A DNA stretch of 64,000 nucleotides from positions 124,001 through 188,000 of the forward strand of contig NZ_JASCXX010000008.1 in NCBI RefSeq assembly GCF_030012215.1, read 5' to 3'. The notes under the pieces were generated by a model, which did not search any database, was not told the origin of the DNA, and saw nothing but the letters and a program-made list of their open reading frames with translations. How positions within the stretch are numbered: the stretch's first letter is position 1; every line of letters starts with the position of its first letter. This DNA comes from Anaerobaca lacustris. Its GTDB lineage: Bacteria; Planctomycetota; Phycisphaerae; Sedimentisphaerales; Anaerobacaceae. Below, piece after piece: positions 36,297 through 44,653 of the stretch. Position numbers and translations under genes: made by a program.

Positions 36297-38732
36297 ATGA
36301 TTGCACTAGACGACTTCATTTGGACGGTACGTTCCGCTGTTCCACGGTTCCAACAGCATCCGCCGAATCGTAGGCAGGAAGTGTGTGTCCTTGCCCCGCC
36401 AGATACACCACTGATGATTGTTGCAGGGCCCGGCAGCGGCAAGACGACCGTTCTCGTATTACGGGCCCTACGACTCGTCTTCGTTGACGGGCTAATGCCC
36501 GAACACGTGGTCATAACTACGTTCACGAGAAAGGCGGCGGACGAGATCCGCTCTCGTTTGATCGAATGGGGATTGGGCCTTGTCGAATACCTGCGCGGTA
36601 CGCCACCTTCTCCAATGCCGAACGGATTTCTCAGGTGGCTGGATACCATTGATATTAACAGATTCATCACAGGCACTCTCGATAGCATCTGTGAGGATGC
36701 CCTCACCACACTGCGCGATCCTGGTGATGCTCCACCTGTTCTTGTGGAGGGCTTCGTCGGTAATGCTTTGCTTGCGCGAGAGGGGATGTTTCCAGCGGGC
36801 TCCTACGATCGAACTGCTCAAGCTATCAGTCAGGAATTGGCGGCATATCTTGCACCGTTCACTAGGGATGGGCAGGGTCCAGCTAACTTCGGAGAGGCAA
36901 TCTCAGTCTGTCGGACCGTGGTCGACAGACTGATTCAGGATCGTGTTGACATAGCGGCATTCGCCCGCGGTGTTCCTTGCACTCAAGGCAGGCAGATCGT
37001 CGTCGATAGCCTGCGTACGTATCGTGCCTACATGGCTCAAACGAACCGGATGGACTTCGCTGGTCTTGAGGAAGTCTTCTTTGACCGCCTCAGGCAACGA
37101 CGCCTCCAGAGATTCACGTCGACGATTCGCGCTGTGCTCGTTGACGAGTATCAAGATACAAACCCCCTCCAGGAGGCTATCTACTTTGAACTTCTGCGCG
37201 AAACACAAGCGTCCTTCACGGTGGTGGGGGACGATGACCAGTCCCTCTATCGCTTCCGTGGGGCAACCGTTGAGTTGTTTTGCCATCTCCCCACTCGGCT
37301 ATCGACCGCCGTGCCGCAGATACCCCGCGTGAAGACCGAGCACCTCGTCGACAATTACCGCTCCACGCCCGAGATTGTCACGTTCTTCAACGACTACATC
37401 ACATATGATCCAGCTTTCTTGCAGGCCCGCGTCCAGCCCCCTAAGCCAAGAATCATGGCGCAGGTTCGGTCAAACCACCTTCCGATTCTTGGGCTATTCC
37501 GGCAAGACGCTCAAACGTTGGCAGCCGACTTGGCGACCTTCCTCTACGATGTCTTCCGCGCGAACGGACGGACGCTCGCTACAATGGCACAACCAGTCCA
37601 GATTGTGCGAAACCCTCACGAGGGCGATATTGGGGACGCTGTTCTACTGGCACATACTGTGAGCGAGTTTGGGTCGCGCTTTGGCGACAATCCTCCCAGA
37701 GAACGGTTGCCTCTACTCCTGCGTCGGGAACTCTCAGCTCGAGGGATTTCAGTCTTCAACCCGAGGGGCCGCGCTCTCCGGGATATCCCTGAGGTCCAGG
37801 TTTTACTTGGCCTTCTCTTGCTGTGCATTGATCCCCCCAAGGAAGCGGCTCCTGAGGGGGCTCAACAAACCAGCGCACGCCTTCGCAGAGACGCACGTCA
37901 CTACCTGAGCGTATGGCGTCACAGCGCGCTCGACTTCATTTCCACGGATCCCGCTCCGAACACGCCTCGTACGCTTGAGGGTTTCGTTGCCGGTTGGCAG
38001 GAGCGGGTGAATCAGACATCGGCGGATGCCGATTGGCCCGACGAATGGCCTATTCTTGAGTTGTGCTATAAGCTAGTAACCTGGCTGCCCTTTTTCCAGG
38101 ACGACCCAGAAGGCCAAGTCTATCTCGAAGCTCTCTCTCGCTGCATTGCGCAAGCAGCTACCTTTTCGTCCTATCGTTCAAAAATCCTTCATGGACAGGG
38201 TGTACATGACGAGAAGAGTGTCCTGCGTGCGATATTGGACATAATGGTGCCCTTAGCCGAGAATTCCATCGAGGTCGACGAGGAGATTATGCCCCATGTC
38301 CCACGTGACCGCCTGCCGATAATGACCATCCATCAAGCCAAAGGGCTTGAGTTCCCGTTGGTGATTGTGGATGTGTCCTCTGACTACATGGTCAACCATC
38401 CGAAGCAGAGATTTCGTCGCTATCCCGAAGCCGCTGGTTCAGTTCAGTTGCTTGAGAATGACCTAGGGCCATATTCCAGTATTGGTGGCCTGCGAACTGC
38501 ACGGGCAGACCTGGCGCGCACTTCTGACGACCTAATCCGACTCTACTACGTGGCCTATAGCCGTCCGCAATCCCTGCTTATCCTTGTCGGGATCGACCGT
38601 TGTCTGCGGTACGCCAGCACGATTCGCCACGTCGCGACGGCGTGGCGTGCTGATGGGACATGGGCGTGGCAGAACCCTGTAACCGGCTCTCGTCCCGTAA
38701 TGGTGAACAACTGCCCGCTGGAGCTTGTGTAA
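36297..38732 (+). CDS. UvrD/Rep-family superfamily 1 DNA helicase
   Basis: 811 aa, starting 3 bp after the previous stop. Motifs in order are Walker A VAGPGSGKTTVLVL (44-50), motif Ia TTFTRKAADEIRSRL, Walker B/II VDEYQDTNPLQEAI (Asp283), III VVGDDDQSLYRFRG, IV VDNYRSTPEIVTF, V MTIHQAKGLEFPLVIVD and VI LYYVAYSRPQSLLILVG. It is a 3'-5' translocase type. Its stop overlaps the start of the nuclease gene (TAATG), an arrangement like the AddA/AddB partnership but much smaller. It probably unwinds DNA for the nuclease. Confidence 0.9.
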   Translation: MIALDDFIWTVRSAVPRFQQHPPNRRQEVCVLAPPDTPLMIVAGPGSGKTTVLVLRALRLVFVDGLMPEHVVITTFTRKAADEIRSRLIEWGLGLVEYLRGTPPSPMPNGFLRWLDTIDINRFITGTLDSICEDALTTLRDPGDAPPVLVEGFVGNALLAREGMFPAGSYDRTAQAISQELAAYLAPFTRDGQGPANFGEAISVCRTVVDRLIQDRVDIAAFARGVPCTQGRQIVVDSLRTYRAYMAQTNRMDFAGLEEVFFDRLRQRRLQRFTSTIRAVLVDEYQDTNPLQEAIYFELLRETQASFTVVGDDDQSLYRFRGATVELFCHLPTRLSTAVPQIPRVKTEHLVDNYRSTPEIVTFFNDYITYDPAFLQARVQPPKPRIMAQVRSNHLPILGLFRQDAQTLAADLATFLYDVFRANGRTLATMAQPVQIVRNPHEGDIGDAVLLAHTVSEFGSRFGDNPPRERLPLLLRRELSARGISVFNPRGRALRDIPEVQVLLGLLLLCIDPPKEAAPEGAQQTSARLRRDARHYLSVWRHSALDFISTDPAPNTPRTLEGFVAGWQERVNQTSADADWPDEWPILELCYKLVTWLPFFQDDPEGQVYLEALSRCIAQAATFSSYRSKILHGQGVHDEKSVLRAILDIMVPLAENSIEVDEEIMPHVPRDRLPIMTIHQAKGLEFPLVIVDVSSDYMVNHPKQRFRRYPEAAGSVQLLENDLGPYSSIGGLRTARADLARTSDDLIRLYYVAYSRPQSLLILVGIDRCLRYASTIRHVATAWRADGTWAWQNPVTGSRPVMVNNCPLELV

Positions 38733-39919
38733 TGCCTCTCGAATGCAAGAGACTGCCAGAGATCGTTCCAAACTACAGCCTCACCGGAGACCTGTTGTCC
38801 TTTTTGAGATGCGGTCTTCAGTATCGATATCACAATGGTAGTTCTCTTCCTCCTTCGCGACCTGTCCAGTTGTGGTTCGGCGAGTTCATACATGGTGTCA
38901 TGGAAGCGGCGTACCGCCTCTGGTCATCCTCGGCGCCACCACCCGTTTTCCCGTGGCCCTGCAATCCTACGCCATATCTTGGAGACGCACCACCAGGTCG
39001 AGAGCCGCATGACATTGGCACTATAGGTGACAGCGTTGAGGATACACTACGTGTGCAGGGGAAGATCTCGCGGAGTAAGGATGTCCGCGCCTCGGCGTAT
39101 CGCCGTGTTAAAGCAGCGGTGAATGAGATCGCACCTGACCTTTTTCCCCTTGTCGCATCCGCTGAAGAACGCGTAATCGGAACTCGAACGCTCGTCTCTC
39201 CAAACAATGCCGACCTCAGAAACCTCAGGACAAACCGATATGAACTGCATGGCGTTATAGATGTTCTTACTGACGTTCAACTCAATAGCGTTCCACCGGA
39301 GAACGTGTTTCATCGAGCCATCGCAGCGGGATGTCCCGCCTTGCCAGAACACTTTGAGGTGGTCGTGGACTACAAAGGTTCTCGCCGGCCTGCGATGAAC
39401 CACGTGTACTGGAATCAAGCGGCCTGGCAAGTGCAGACCTATGCGTGGCTTCGAACGAGGCAACCTGATTCCCTTCCCGTAGTCGCGGGCGTGTTGATCT
39501 ATGTCAACGAACTCGCTCCGATTGGAGATGACCTGCAGGAGCTACAACATGAGATTCGCGATGGGATTACAGACGTTGTCCCCGAGAACGGTACCGCAGA
39601 TGGGTACGCGCTGAGCTTGTGGCAACATAGTCGCGCCGTGCCAGACCTCTCGCCCTCGTTCCGCATCGGTCGTGCCATCCGTGTAGTCGCAGTAACGCCG
39701 GAGACCCAGGCAAATGCTACCGCTAATTTTGACCGGGTCGTCCTGGACATCGAGAAGTGCGTTGCGCAAGAAGCGAACGCTGGCACGATCCGGGGGCATT
39801 GGGATGCCGGCGGTGATGCGAGTACCTGCATAGCGTGCGACTTTCGCCATTTCTGCCCAAGCCCCGCGCCTCGTCAAGGAAATGGCCTGCGCCAGATCAC
39901 AGCGCCACCAGCCCCATAA
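38732..39919 (+). CDS. PD-(D/E)XK nuclease of Cas4/AddB type with Fe-S cluster
   Basis: 395 aa. The N terminus has FLRCGLQYRYH (Cys27) and FGEFIHGVMEAAY (His54). The nuclease core has HGVIDVL (Asp177), EVVVDYKGSRRP (Asp213, Lys215) and QVQTYAWL (motif QxxxY). The C terminus is Cys366-x2-Cys369-x5-Cys375 (TCIACDFRHFCP), which with Cys27 gives the four ligands of the 4Fe-4S cluster found in Cas4 and AddB. It is a probable single-strand or end-resecting DNase loaded by the UvrD-like helicase. Translation is coupled by the TAATG overlap. Confidence 0.87.
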   Translation: MPLECKRLPEIVPNYSLTGDLLSFLRCGLQYRYHNGSSLPPSRPVQLWFGEFIHGVMEAAYRLWSSSAPPPVFPWPCNPTPYLGDAPPGREPHDIGTIGDSVEDTLRVQGKISRSKDVRASAYRRVKAAVNEIAPDLFPLVASAEERVIGTRTLVSPNNADLRNLRTNRYELHGVIDVLTDVQLNSVPPENVFHRAIAAGCPALPEHFEVVVDYKGSRRPAMNHVYWNQAAWQVQTYAWLRTRQPDSLPVVAGVLIYVNELAPIGDDLQELQHEIRDGITDVVPENGTADGYALSLWQHSRAVPDLSPSFRIGRAIRVVAVTPETQANATANFDRVVLDIEKCVAQEANAGTIRGHWDAGGDASTCIACDFRHFCPSPAPRQGNGLRQITAPPAP

Positions 39920-39928
39920 GGTTGTCCG

Positions 39929-40507
39929 ATGTCTGATAAGCCTTCTTCAGTAGACAGACACGATTTCGTGAAAGAGATGTACCGCGCCTACTGGGCAAAC
40001 ATGGCGCGTTCTATGGAGGGAACCTGGAAAGTGATAGCCCCGGTGACGGTCGTTGGGACGATCATAGCTGCGGTGCACCGGGACTACCTGCCCCCATCGC
40101 TCGGCATCACCCTTGCCCTGGCAGTCGTCTTCTGGGGGCTCAACGTGATCATCGATCTTAACGCGTGGCATCGGCGCAACCTGTTCTTCCTAAGCAAGGC
40201 GGAACGGTTCTTTCTTCAGGATGACGACTACGGCCGCCTTCTCCCGACTGCCTACAAGGCCCCCAAGCGCAGTTGGATCGAATTCTACATCATCCACGCC
40301 ATCGCATTTCTTGGTCTTCTCCTTCTCTGCGTATTGTACGGCGCGTTCTACAAGTTGACTGGCAGCATTGAAGATTGGCTGCTCCCGCTATTCACCTTTA
40401 TCCTTGGGGCACTGCTGACATTCATCAACTTCCGGAAGCAGGAAGCGTCGGCCGCAAAGCACTTCAAAGAACTCTTCCAAGAACCGGCCATTCCGCCCCT
40501 TCTGTAG
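39929..40507 (+). CDS. Membrane protein with four predicted helices, last gene of the cassette
   Basis: 192 aa, starting 9 bp after the nuclease stop. It has a charged N terminus, then hydrophobic stretches VIAPVTVVGTIIAAV, LGITLALAVVFWGLNVII, FYIIHAIAFLGLLLLCVLYG and WLLPLFTFILGALLTFI, and a charged C-terminal tail (FRKQEASAAKHFKELFQ). No family was recognised. Membrane proteins of this size at the end of a defence operon are often the effector that harms the membrane; that is inference here. Confidence 0.72.
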   Translation: MSDKPSSVDRHDFVKEMYRAYWANMARSMEGTWKVIAPVTVVGTIIAAVHRDYLPPSLGITLALAVVFWGLNVIIDLNAWHRRNLFFLSKAERFFLQDDDYGRLLPTAYKAPKRSWIEFYIIHAIAFLGLLLLCVLYGAFYKLTGSIEDWLLPLFTFILGALLTFINFRKQEASAAKHFKELFQEPAIPPLL

Positions 40508-40669
40508 CAGAGGCCATGAGACCATAAGGGCCTTCCAGCAGGATTCCAGGCCCGCCCTGTTGAACGGCGGCATGATCCCGGGGCTGGCATGCCAGGGCCA
40601 GGGCCACCGGCAATGAGCCGCATCCGGCGGACGGTTCGCAGGTGACGGTTGACGGTTCACGAGGCACGG

Positions 40670-40740
40670 AGCACGAGCGACGAGCGACGAGATACGAGAT
40701 ACGAGCCACGAGATACGAGATACGAGACACGAGACACGCA
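40670..40740 (+). repeat. Heptamer-like GAGATAC tandem repeat
   Basis: Runs of CGAGATACGAGATACGAGC and variants. A 30-base block is identical to the reverse complement of the segment at about 33716-33745, so the two copies flank the island in opposite orientation. Confidence 0.8.
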
Positions 40741-40980
40741 GGCCACAGGCTGCGGGCCGTAGGCCGGAGGGATCACGCTTCTACGCTTCTACGCATCCCA
40801 GTTGCCAGTTCCCAGTTGCCGGTTCTCAGTTGTCAGTTGGCAGTTTACGCATCCCGCGCGACGCACGACGCACGACGCAGGCCGTAGGCTATAGGCTGGA
40901 GGCCAAAGGCCAAGCTTCTACGCTTCTACCCTTCTACCCTTCTACGCATCTACGGGTCACGAGACACGAGCGAAGCCTGT

Positions 40981-41048
40981 CCCTTCGACGAGGCTCAGAG
41001 CTTGCCCTGAGCACTGCCGAAGGGGCAAGCTCCGAGCGAAGTCGAGGG
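40981..41048. repeat. Long imperfect hairpin repeat
   Basis: The left arm CCCTTCGACGAGGCTCAGAG... (40981-41007) and right arm ...CCGAGCGAAGTCGAGGG (about 41022-41048) pair with a 14-base loop. It is of a kind widely scattered in bacterial genomes of several phyla. Confidence 0.75.
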
Positions 41049-41118
41049 AAGCGACGCGGTGGGGATGGGGCGTTTCGTTGTTCTCCGGCTTGGCGTGGTG
41101 GGTCGCGGGGGAATCTTG

Positions 41119-41146
41119 TTGGCTCGGGCGGCGGATTGCGTATAAT
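41119..41146 (+). promoter_or_regulatory. Promoter of the PHP gene
   Basis: TTGGCT (41119-41124), 16-bp spacer, TATAAT (41141-41146). Confidence 0.65.
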
Positions 41147-41206
41147 GCCACGTCGTCCGGCGGCGTCGCCGGGCGGCATCGGTCCCGGTTGTTGGATGGA
41201 GACGCC

Positions 41207-42388
41207 ATGAAGAAGCTCATCGCGCCAATCCCGCTCGTGTCTCTCGTCTTGTTTGTGCCCTTGCTTGCCTGCGTCGCCGTTGCGGGCGACGAGGCGCTTC
41301 TGGTGCGTACGGCGCCGGCGTTTCCCGATGTTCTCGTCGGGCCGCAGCGCTATGCGGTGCTGCGCGGGGACTTTCACATCCACACGCCCTACTCCGACGG
41401 CAAGCTGACGCCGGCCGAGCGCGTGCGCGAGGCGTGGGCGTACGGCTACGACGTCATCGCCATCACCGACCATCGCAACTTCGAGGCCTACGCCGAGGCG
41501 CTGCCGGTCGCGAAGGAGTTCGGCCTGATCCTGATTCGCGGCATGGAGACGGGCCTGCATGAGATGGAGCATCTGGTCGCGCTCGGTTTCGCCGCCGACT
41601 ACGTGCCGCGCGACCCGCATTCCTGGGCCGACGCCGAGGGCGGCCCCCGCGTCTACTACCGCGAGCAATGGCGACGGCTCACCGACGCCGGCGGCCTCGT
41701 CCTGTACGCCCATCCCCACGTCGGGTTCAACGGCGCCGGCGCCTGGGCGGCCGAGACCGGCGAGCCGCTCGATCCGCCGCTGCGGCACCGCCTGCGCGAG
41801 CCGATCCGATGGGCCCTCGCCGAGGGTCTGCTGCACGGCATCGAGGTGCGCAACCACGCGACCGATCGCGGGTGGGGCGTCGTCAGGGACCGCGGCACGC
41901 TGTGGTATCCGATGGCCCTGGACTGGGCGGACGAATACGGGCTGACCGTGTTCGCCAATACCGACGTCCACCAGGCCCGCGCGGACGACGGCAACGCCCA
42001 CGAGCCACAGTCGGCGACCCTGCTTCTCGTGCGGGAGCGTTCGCCCGAGGGCGTGATGGAGGCGCTGCGGGCCGGGCGCACGGTGGCCCACTTCGCCGGC
42101 CTGCTGTGCGGGCGCAGGGACATGGTCGGGCCGCTCGTGCGGGCGCTGACACAGGTCGATTTTAGACGCGGTCCCGACGGCGCCGGCCGGGTCCGGATCG
42201 AGAATCGCGGTCCGGTGGCGCTGACGGCCGAGTTCCGGGGGCTGGACCTCGAACCCGTGACGATCGACGCGCATCAGACGGCGCTCGTGGCGCTTGCCGC
42301 CGCACCGAACGAGCTTTCGATCGTCTGGACGAACGCGCTCGTCCGCTCCACGGAATCCCTCGTCACCGTCCATCGCCCCACACCATAA
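41207..42388 (+). CDS. Exported PHP-domain phosphoesterase-like protein
   Basis: 393 aa, with GGAG about 6 nt before ATG 41207. The signal peptide MKKLIAPIPLVSLVLFVPLL ends in LLAC (possible lipobox) or AVAG. PHP metal motifs are GDFHIHTPYSDG, IAITDHRNF, LVLYAHPHVGF and LTVFANTDVHQARADD. A small beta-domain follows (RVRIENRGPVALTAEF). PHP proteins are multi-metal phosphoesterases; secreted ones in Planctomycetota are uncharacterised. Single gene. Confidence 0.82.
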   Translation: MKKLIAPIPLVSLVLFVPLLACVAVAGDEALLVRTAPAFPDVLVGPQRYAVLRGDFHIHTPYSDGKLTPAERVREAWAYGYDVIAITDHRNFEAYAEALPVAKEFGLILIRGMETGLHEMEHLVALGFAADYVPRDPHSWADAEGGPRVYYREQWRRLTDAGGLVLYAHPHVGFNGAGAWAAETGEPLDPPLRHRLREPIRWALAEGLLHGIEVRNHATDRGWGVVRDRGTLWYPMALDWADEYGLTVFANTDVHQARADDGNAHEPQSATLLLVRERSPEGVMEALRAGRTVAHFAGLLCGRRDMVGPLVRALTQVDFRRGPDGAGRVRIENRGPVALTAEFRGLDLEPVTIDAHQTALVALAAAPNELSIVWTNALVRSTESLVTVHRPTP

Positions 42389-42429
42389 GGCAGGGAAAGG
42401 ACCTTTGCCGAAGCGTAACGGGCCGGCTC

Positions 42430-44511
42430 TCAACGAAGGGTGTAGGCGAGCTTGGCGAAGAGGCTGTGGATGGTCTCGGGGTCGTCGTCTTCGCGGACCC
42501 CGTTGTAGACGAGATAGAGGTGGGCGTCTTTGACGAACTCCCACCCGTAGATCACGCTGATGTTGTGGACCTCGGTGCTGCGGTGCTGGATCGCGCTCTT
42601 GAGCCACATCACGTCGGTGAAGAAATAATCGAAGACGATGCGATTGAGCCAGATCGTCTCCCTGTCCCCGTCGGGCCGATCCTCGAAGCGGATCACATAG
42701 TCGTAGCGTATGGGCCAGCGATCGATCGGCTTGAAATGCTTGCCGAGCGACAGCTCATCGTATTCCGTCTCTTCGAAGACACCGAACGCCCACTCGAATG
42801 CCGTGGAGCGCCAGAAGTCCGTCGCATCGAAGACCACGTCGAGTTCGGTGCGTTCGTTGTGGTAGGGACGATGGTAATCGCGGTCGTATTCGATCCCGAG
42901 TCGGACGTCGTTCTTGAGTGTCACGGACGCATCGGCCGAATAATCGCGAAGCGACGTCTGTCCGTCGCCGTTCTCGAAGTACTCGATACCGAAGTAGGCG
43001 AACAGCCTCTTGTACCAGCGGTCCGACGCGCGAAGGCTGTACATCGAGTAGACGGTGGGGCCGTAGATGTCACGGCGCGGGATGAAGCCGAGGACCGGGT
43101 CGAACCCCTCGCTGATCCCGCGGTAGTTGGCGCCGACCTCCCAGGGGTATTTCTTGTAGACGACCGATCCGTAGCCGAGGTAGTCGCTGCGGTCCCTGGC
43201 GGAGCGTTCGACGCCCTCTTCGAGCCGGTCGTCGGCGCCGGCCACCAGATAGTTGAAGCTCCAGTCGTCGTTGACAAACAGCTTGCCGTCGGAACCGAGA
43301 ACGCGGGAGTGGCCCTGCTTGAAATCCGAACTGCTCGCGTGCAGGCCGACGTTCGATTTCTCGCCCACGTTGCGGAGCAGCCGAAAGACGGAGGAGTTGC
43401 CATAGTACGGGTCGCCGTGGACGACGTCGCCGTAGACGTCGACCAGGGCGAACCGGTAGTCGTTCATCTCGCCGCTGACGCGGGCGCCGCCGTCGATGTC
43501 CGTGAGCCGACGACTGTAGTAGAGACGGTTCGCGCCGGAGGCGAACAGATCCTCTCCTTCCCGGAAGAACAGGCGCTTTTCCGGCAGGAACCGCTCGGTG
43601 TCGCGCAGCTCGATCGTATCGGCGTCGGCCTCGACCTGGGCGAAATCGGGATTGATGGTCCAGGACGTGACGATCGAAGGCGTCAGGCGAAAGCTGACGT
43701 CGCCACCGGTCTGCAGCTCCGTGCTGCCGTGGCCGTTGAAATCGGTGCGTGAGCTGACGTAGGGAGTGATCTCCAGGTTCCGGCTGAACTCGCTGTCGGC
43801 CAGGTCCAGCCCGACGAGATGCCCGAAGTGCCTGGGCTTGTAGGAATCGGTCGGGCTGAAGCTCCAGAAGCTCGTCGTATCGGTGCGTACGAGGTAGCGC
43901 GTGAAGTTCAGGCCCCAGATCTGCCCGTCCGCCCGACGGTAGTTCAGCACGCGCAGCGGAATGCTCATCTCGAACACCCAGCGGTCGTCGCCGATCCGGG
44001 CGGCCAGGTCCCATTCGGCGGTCCAGCTCGTGCTGAACGCGCCGCTGGGGCCCTCGGCGGCGTCGACGCGTACGCCCAGCGGGTTCGAGAAGAAGGCGTA
44101 CTTGGCGTTGTGACTGTGCAGCGGGTCCAGGTGGACCTCCAGCCAATCATCGCCCTGGAACTGCCGGTCCTCGCGCCTCTCGCTGGCGCGGATCAGGTCA
44201 ATCCGGTCGTCGAGGCACTCGACCGCGATGTGCAGATGGGTGCGGCTGTAAGCGATCCGGACGAGGGTCTGCTGCGCCGCCGGCTGTCCCGACCGCGTGT
44301 CGATGAAGTCCGTCGCCACCTCGGCGTCCTGCCAGAACGGTTCATCGAGAACGCCGTCCACAACGATCGGCGAATCCACCTTCAGGGCGCGCAGCGAGGG
44401 AACCGAGGCGTTCGGATCGTTGTGCGCGTCGGCCGGGATGGCGATTGCCAGCAATACCGCAGAACAGACCATGCACACACCGACCAGGGACCGTGCAATG
44501 CCTGTTCTCAT
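42430..44511 (-). CDS. CBM9-like domain plus DUF5916 outer-membrane barrel-like protein
   Basis: 693 aa with a signal peptide (MRTGIARSLVGVCMVCSAVL ... ADA). Residues about 40-230 form a CBM9-like sandwich: IVVDGVLDEPFWQDAEVATD, DDWLEVHLDPLHSHNAKYAF, RWVFEMSIPLRVLNYRRADG. The rest is DUF5916, rich in alternating beta strands and aromatic residues (SFRLTPSIVTSWTINPDFAQ, LPEKRLFFREGEDLF), ending in a C-terminal strand AKLAYTLR typical of outer-membrane barrels. It probably binds or moves glycans at the outer membrane. Confidence 0.8.
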   Translation of the reverse strand: MRTGIARSLVGVCMVCSAVLLAIAIPADAHNDPNASVPSLRALKVDSPIVVDGVLDEPFWQDAEVATDFIDTRSGQPAAQQTLVRIAYSRTHLHIAVECLDDRIDLIRASERREDRQFQGDDWLEVHLDPLHSHNAKYAFFSNPLGVRVDAAEGPSGAFSTSWTAEWDLAARIGDDRWVFEMSIPLRVLNYRRADGQIWGLNFTRYLVRTDTTSFWSFSPTDSYKPRHFGHLVGLDLADSEFSRNLEITPYVSSRTDFNGHGSTELQTGGDVSFRLTPSIVTSWTINPDFAQVEADADTIELRDTERFLPEKRLFFREGEDLFASGANRLYYSRRLTDIDGGARVSGEMNDYRFALVDVYGDVVHGDPYYGNSSVFRLLRNVGEKSNVGLHASSSDFKQGHSRVLGSDGKLFVNDDWSFNYLVAGADDRLEEGVERSARDRSDYLGYGSVVYKKYPWEVGANYRGISEGFDPVLGFIPRRDIYGPTVYSMYSLRASDRWYKRLFAYFGIEYFENGDGQTSLRDYSADASVTLKNDVRLGIEYDRDYHRPYHNERTELDVVFDATDFWRSTAFEWAFGVFEETEYDELSLGKHFKPIDRWPIRYDYVIRFEDRPDGDRETIWLNRIVFDYFFTDVMWLKSAIQHRSTEVHNISVIYGWEFVKDAHLYLVYNGVREDDDPETIHSLFAKLAYTLR

Positions 44512-44653
44512 GCGGACCTTTCACTGTGATTCCCTGTGACGGCTTCGAGTGACGCGGACACGGAGGAGATGGAGCCAAGGGCCGACAACTCCGCCGGGAT
44601 CATAGCGATTCGCAGCCCCCGCGCCAAGGGCCGAAATCGTCGAATCCGTGCCG

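Larger units (their letters stand above)
40508..41206. other. Gene-free, repeat-filled stretch right of the island
   Basis: About 700 bp with no gene. Contents are heptamer-like GAGATAC/GAGCCAC repeats (about 40670-40740), short CTTCTACG and CAGTTGCC tandem repeats (about 40780-40850 and 40910-40950), a long imperfect hairpin (40981-41048), and the promoter of the next gene (41119-41146). Confidence 0.75.
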
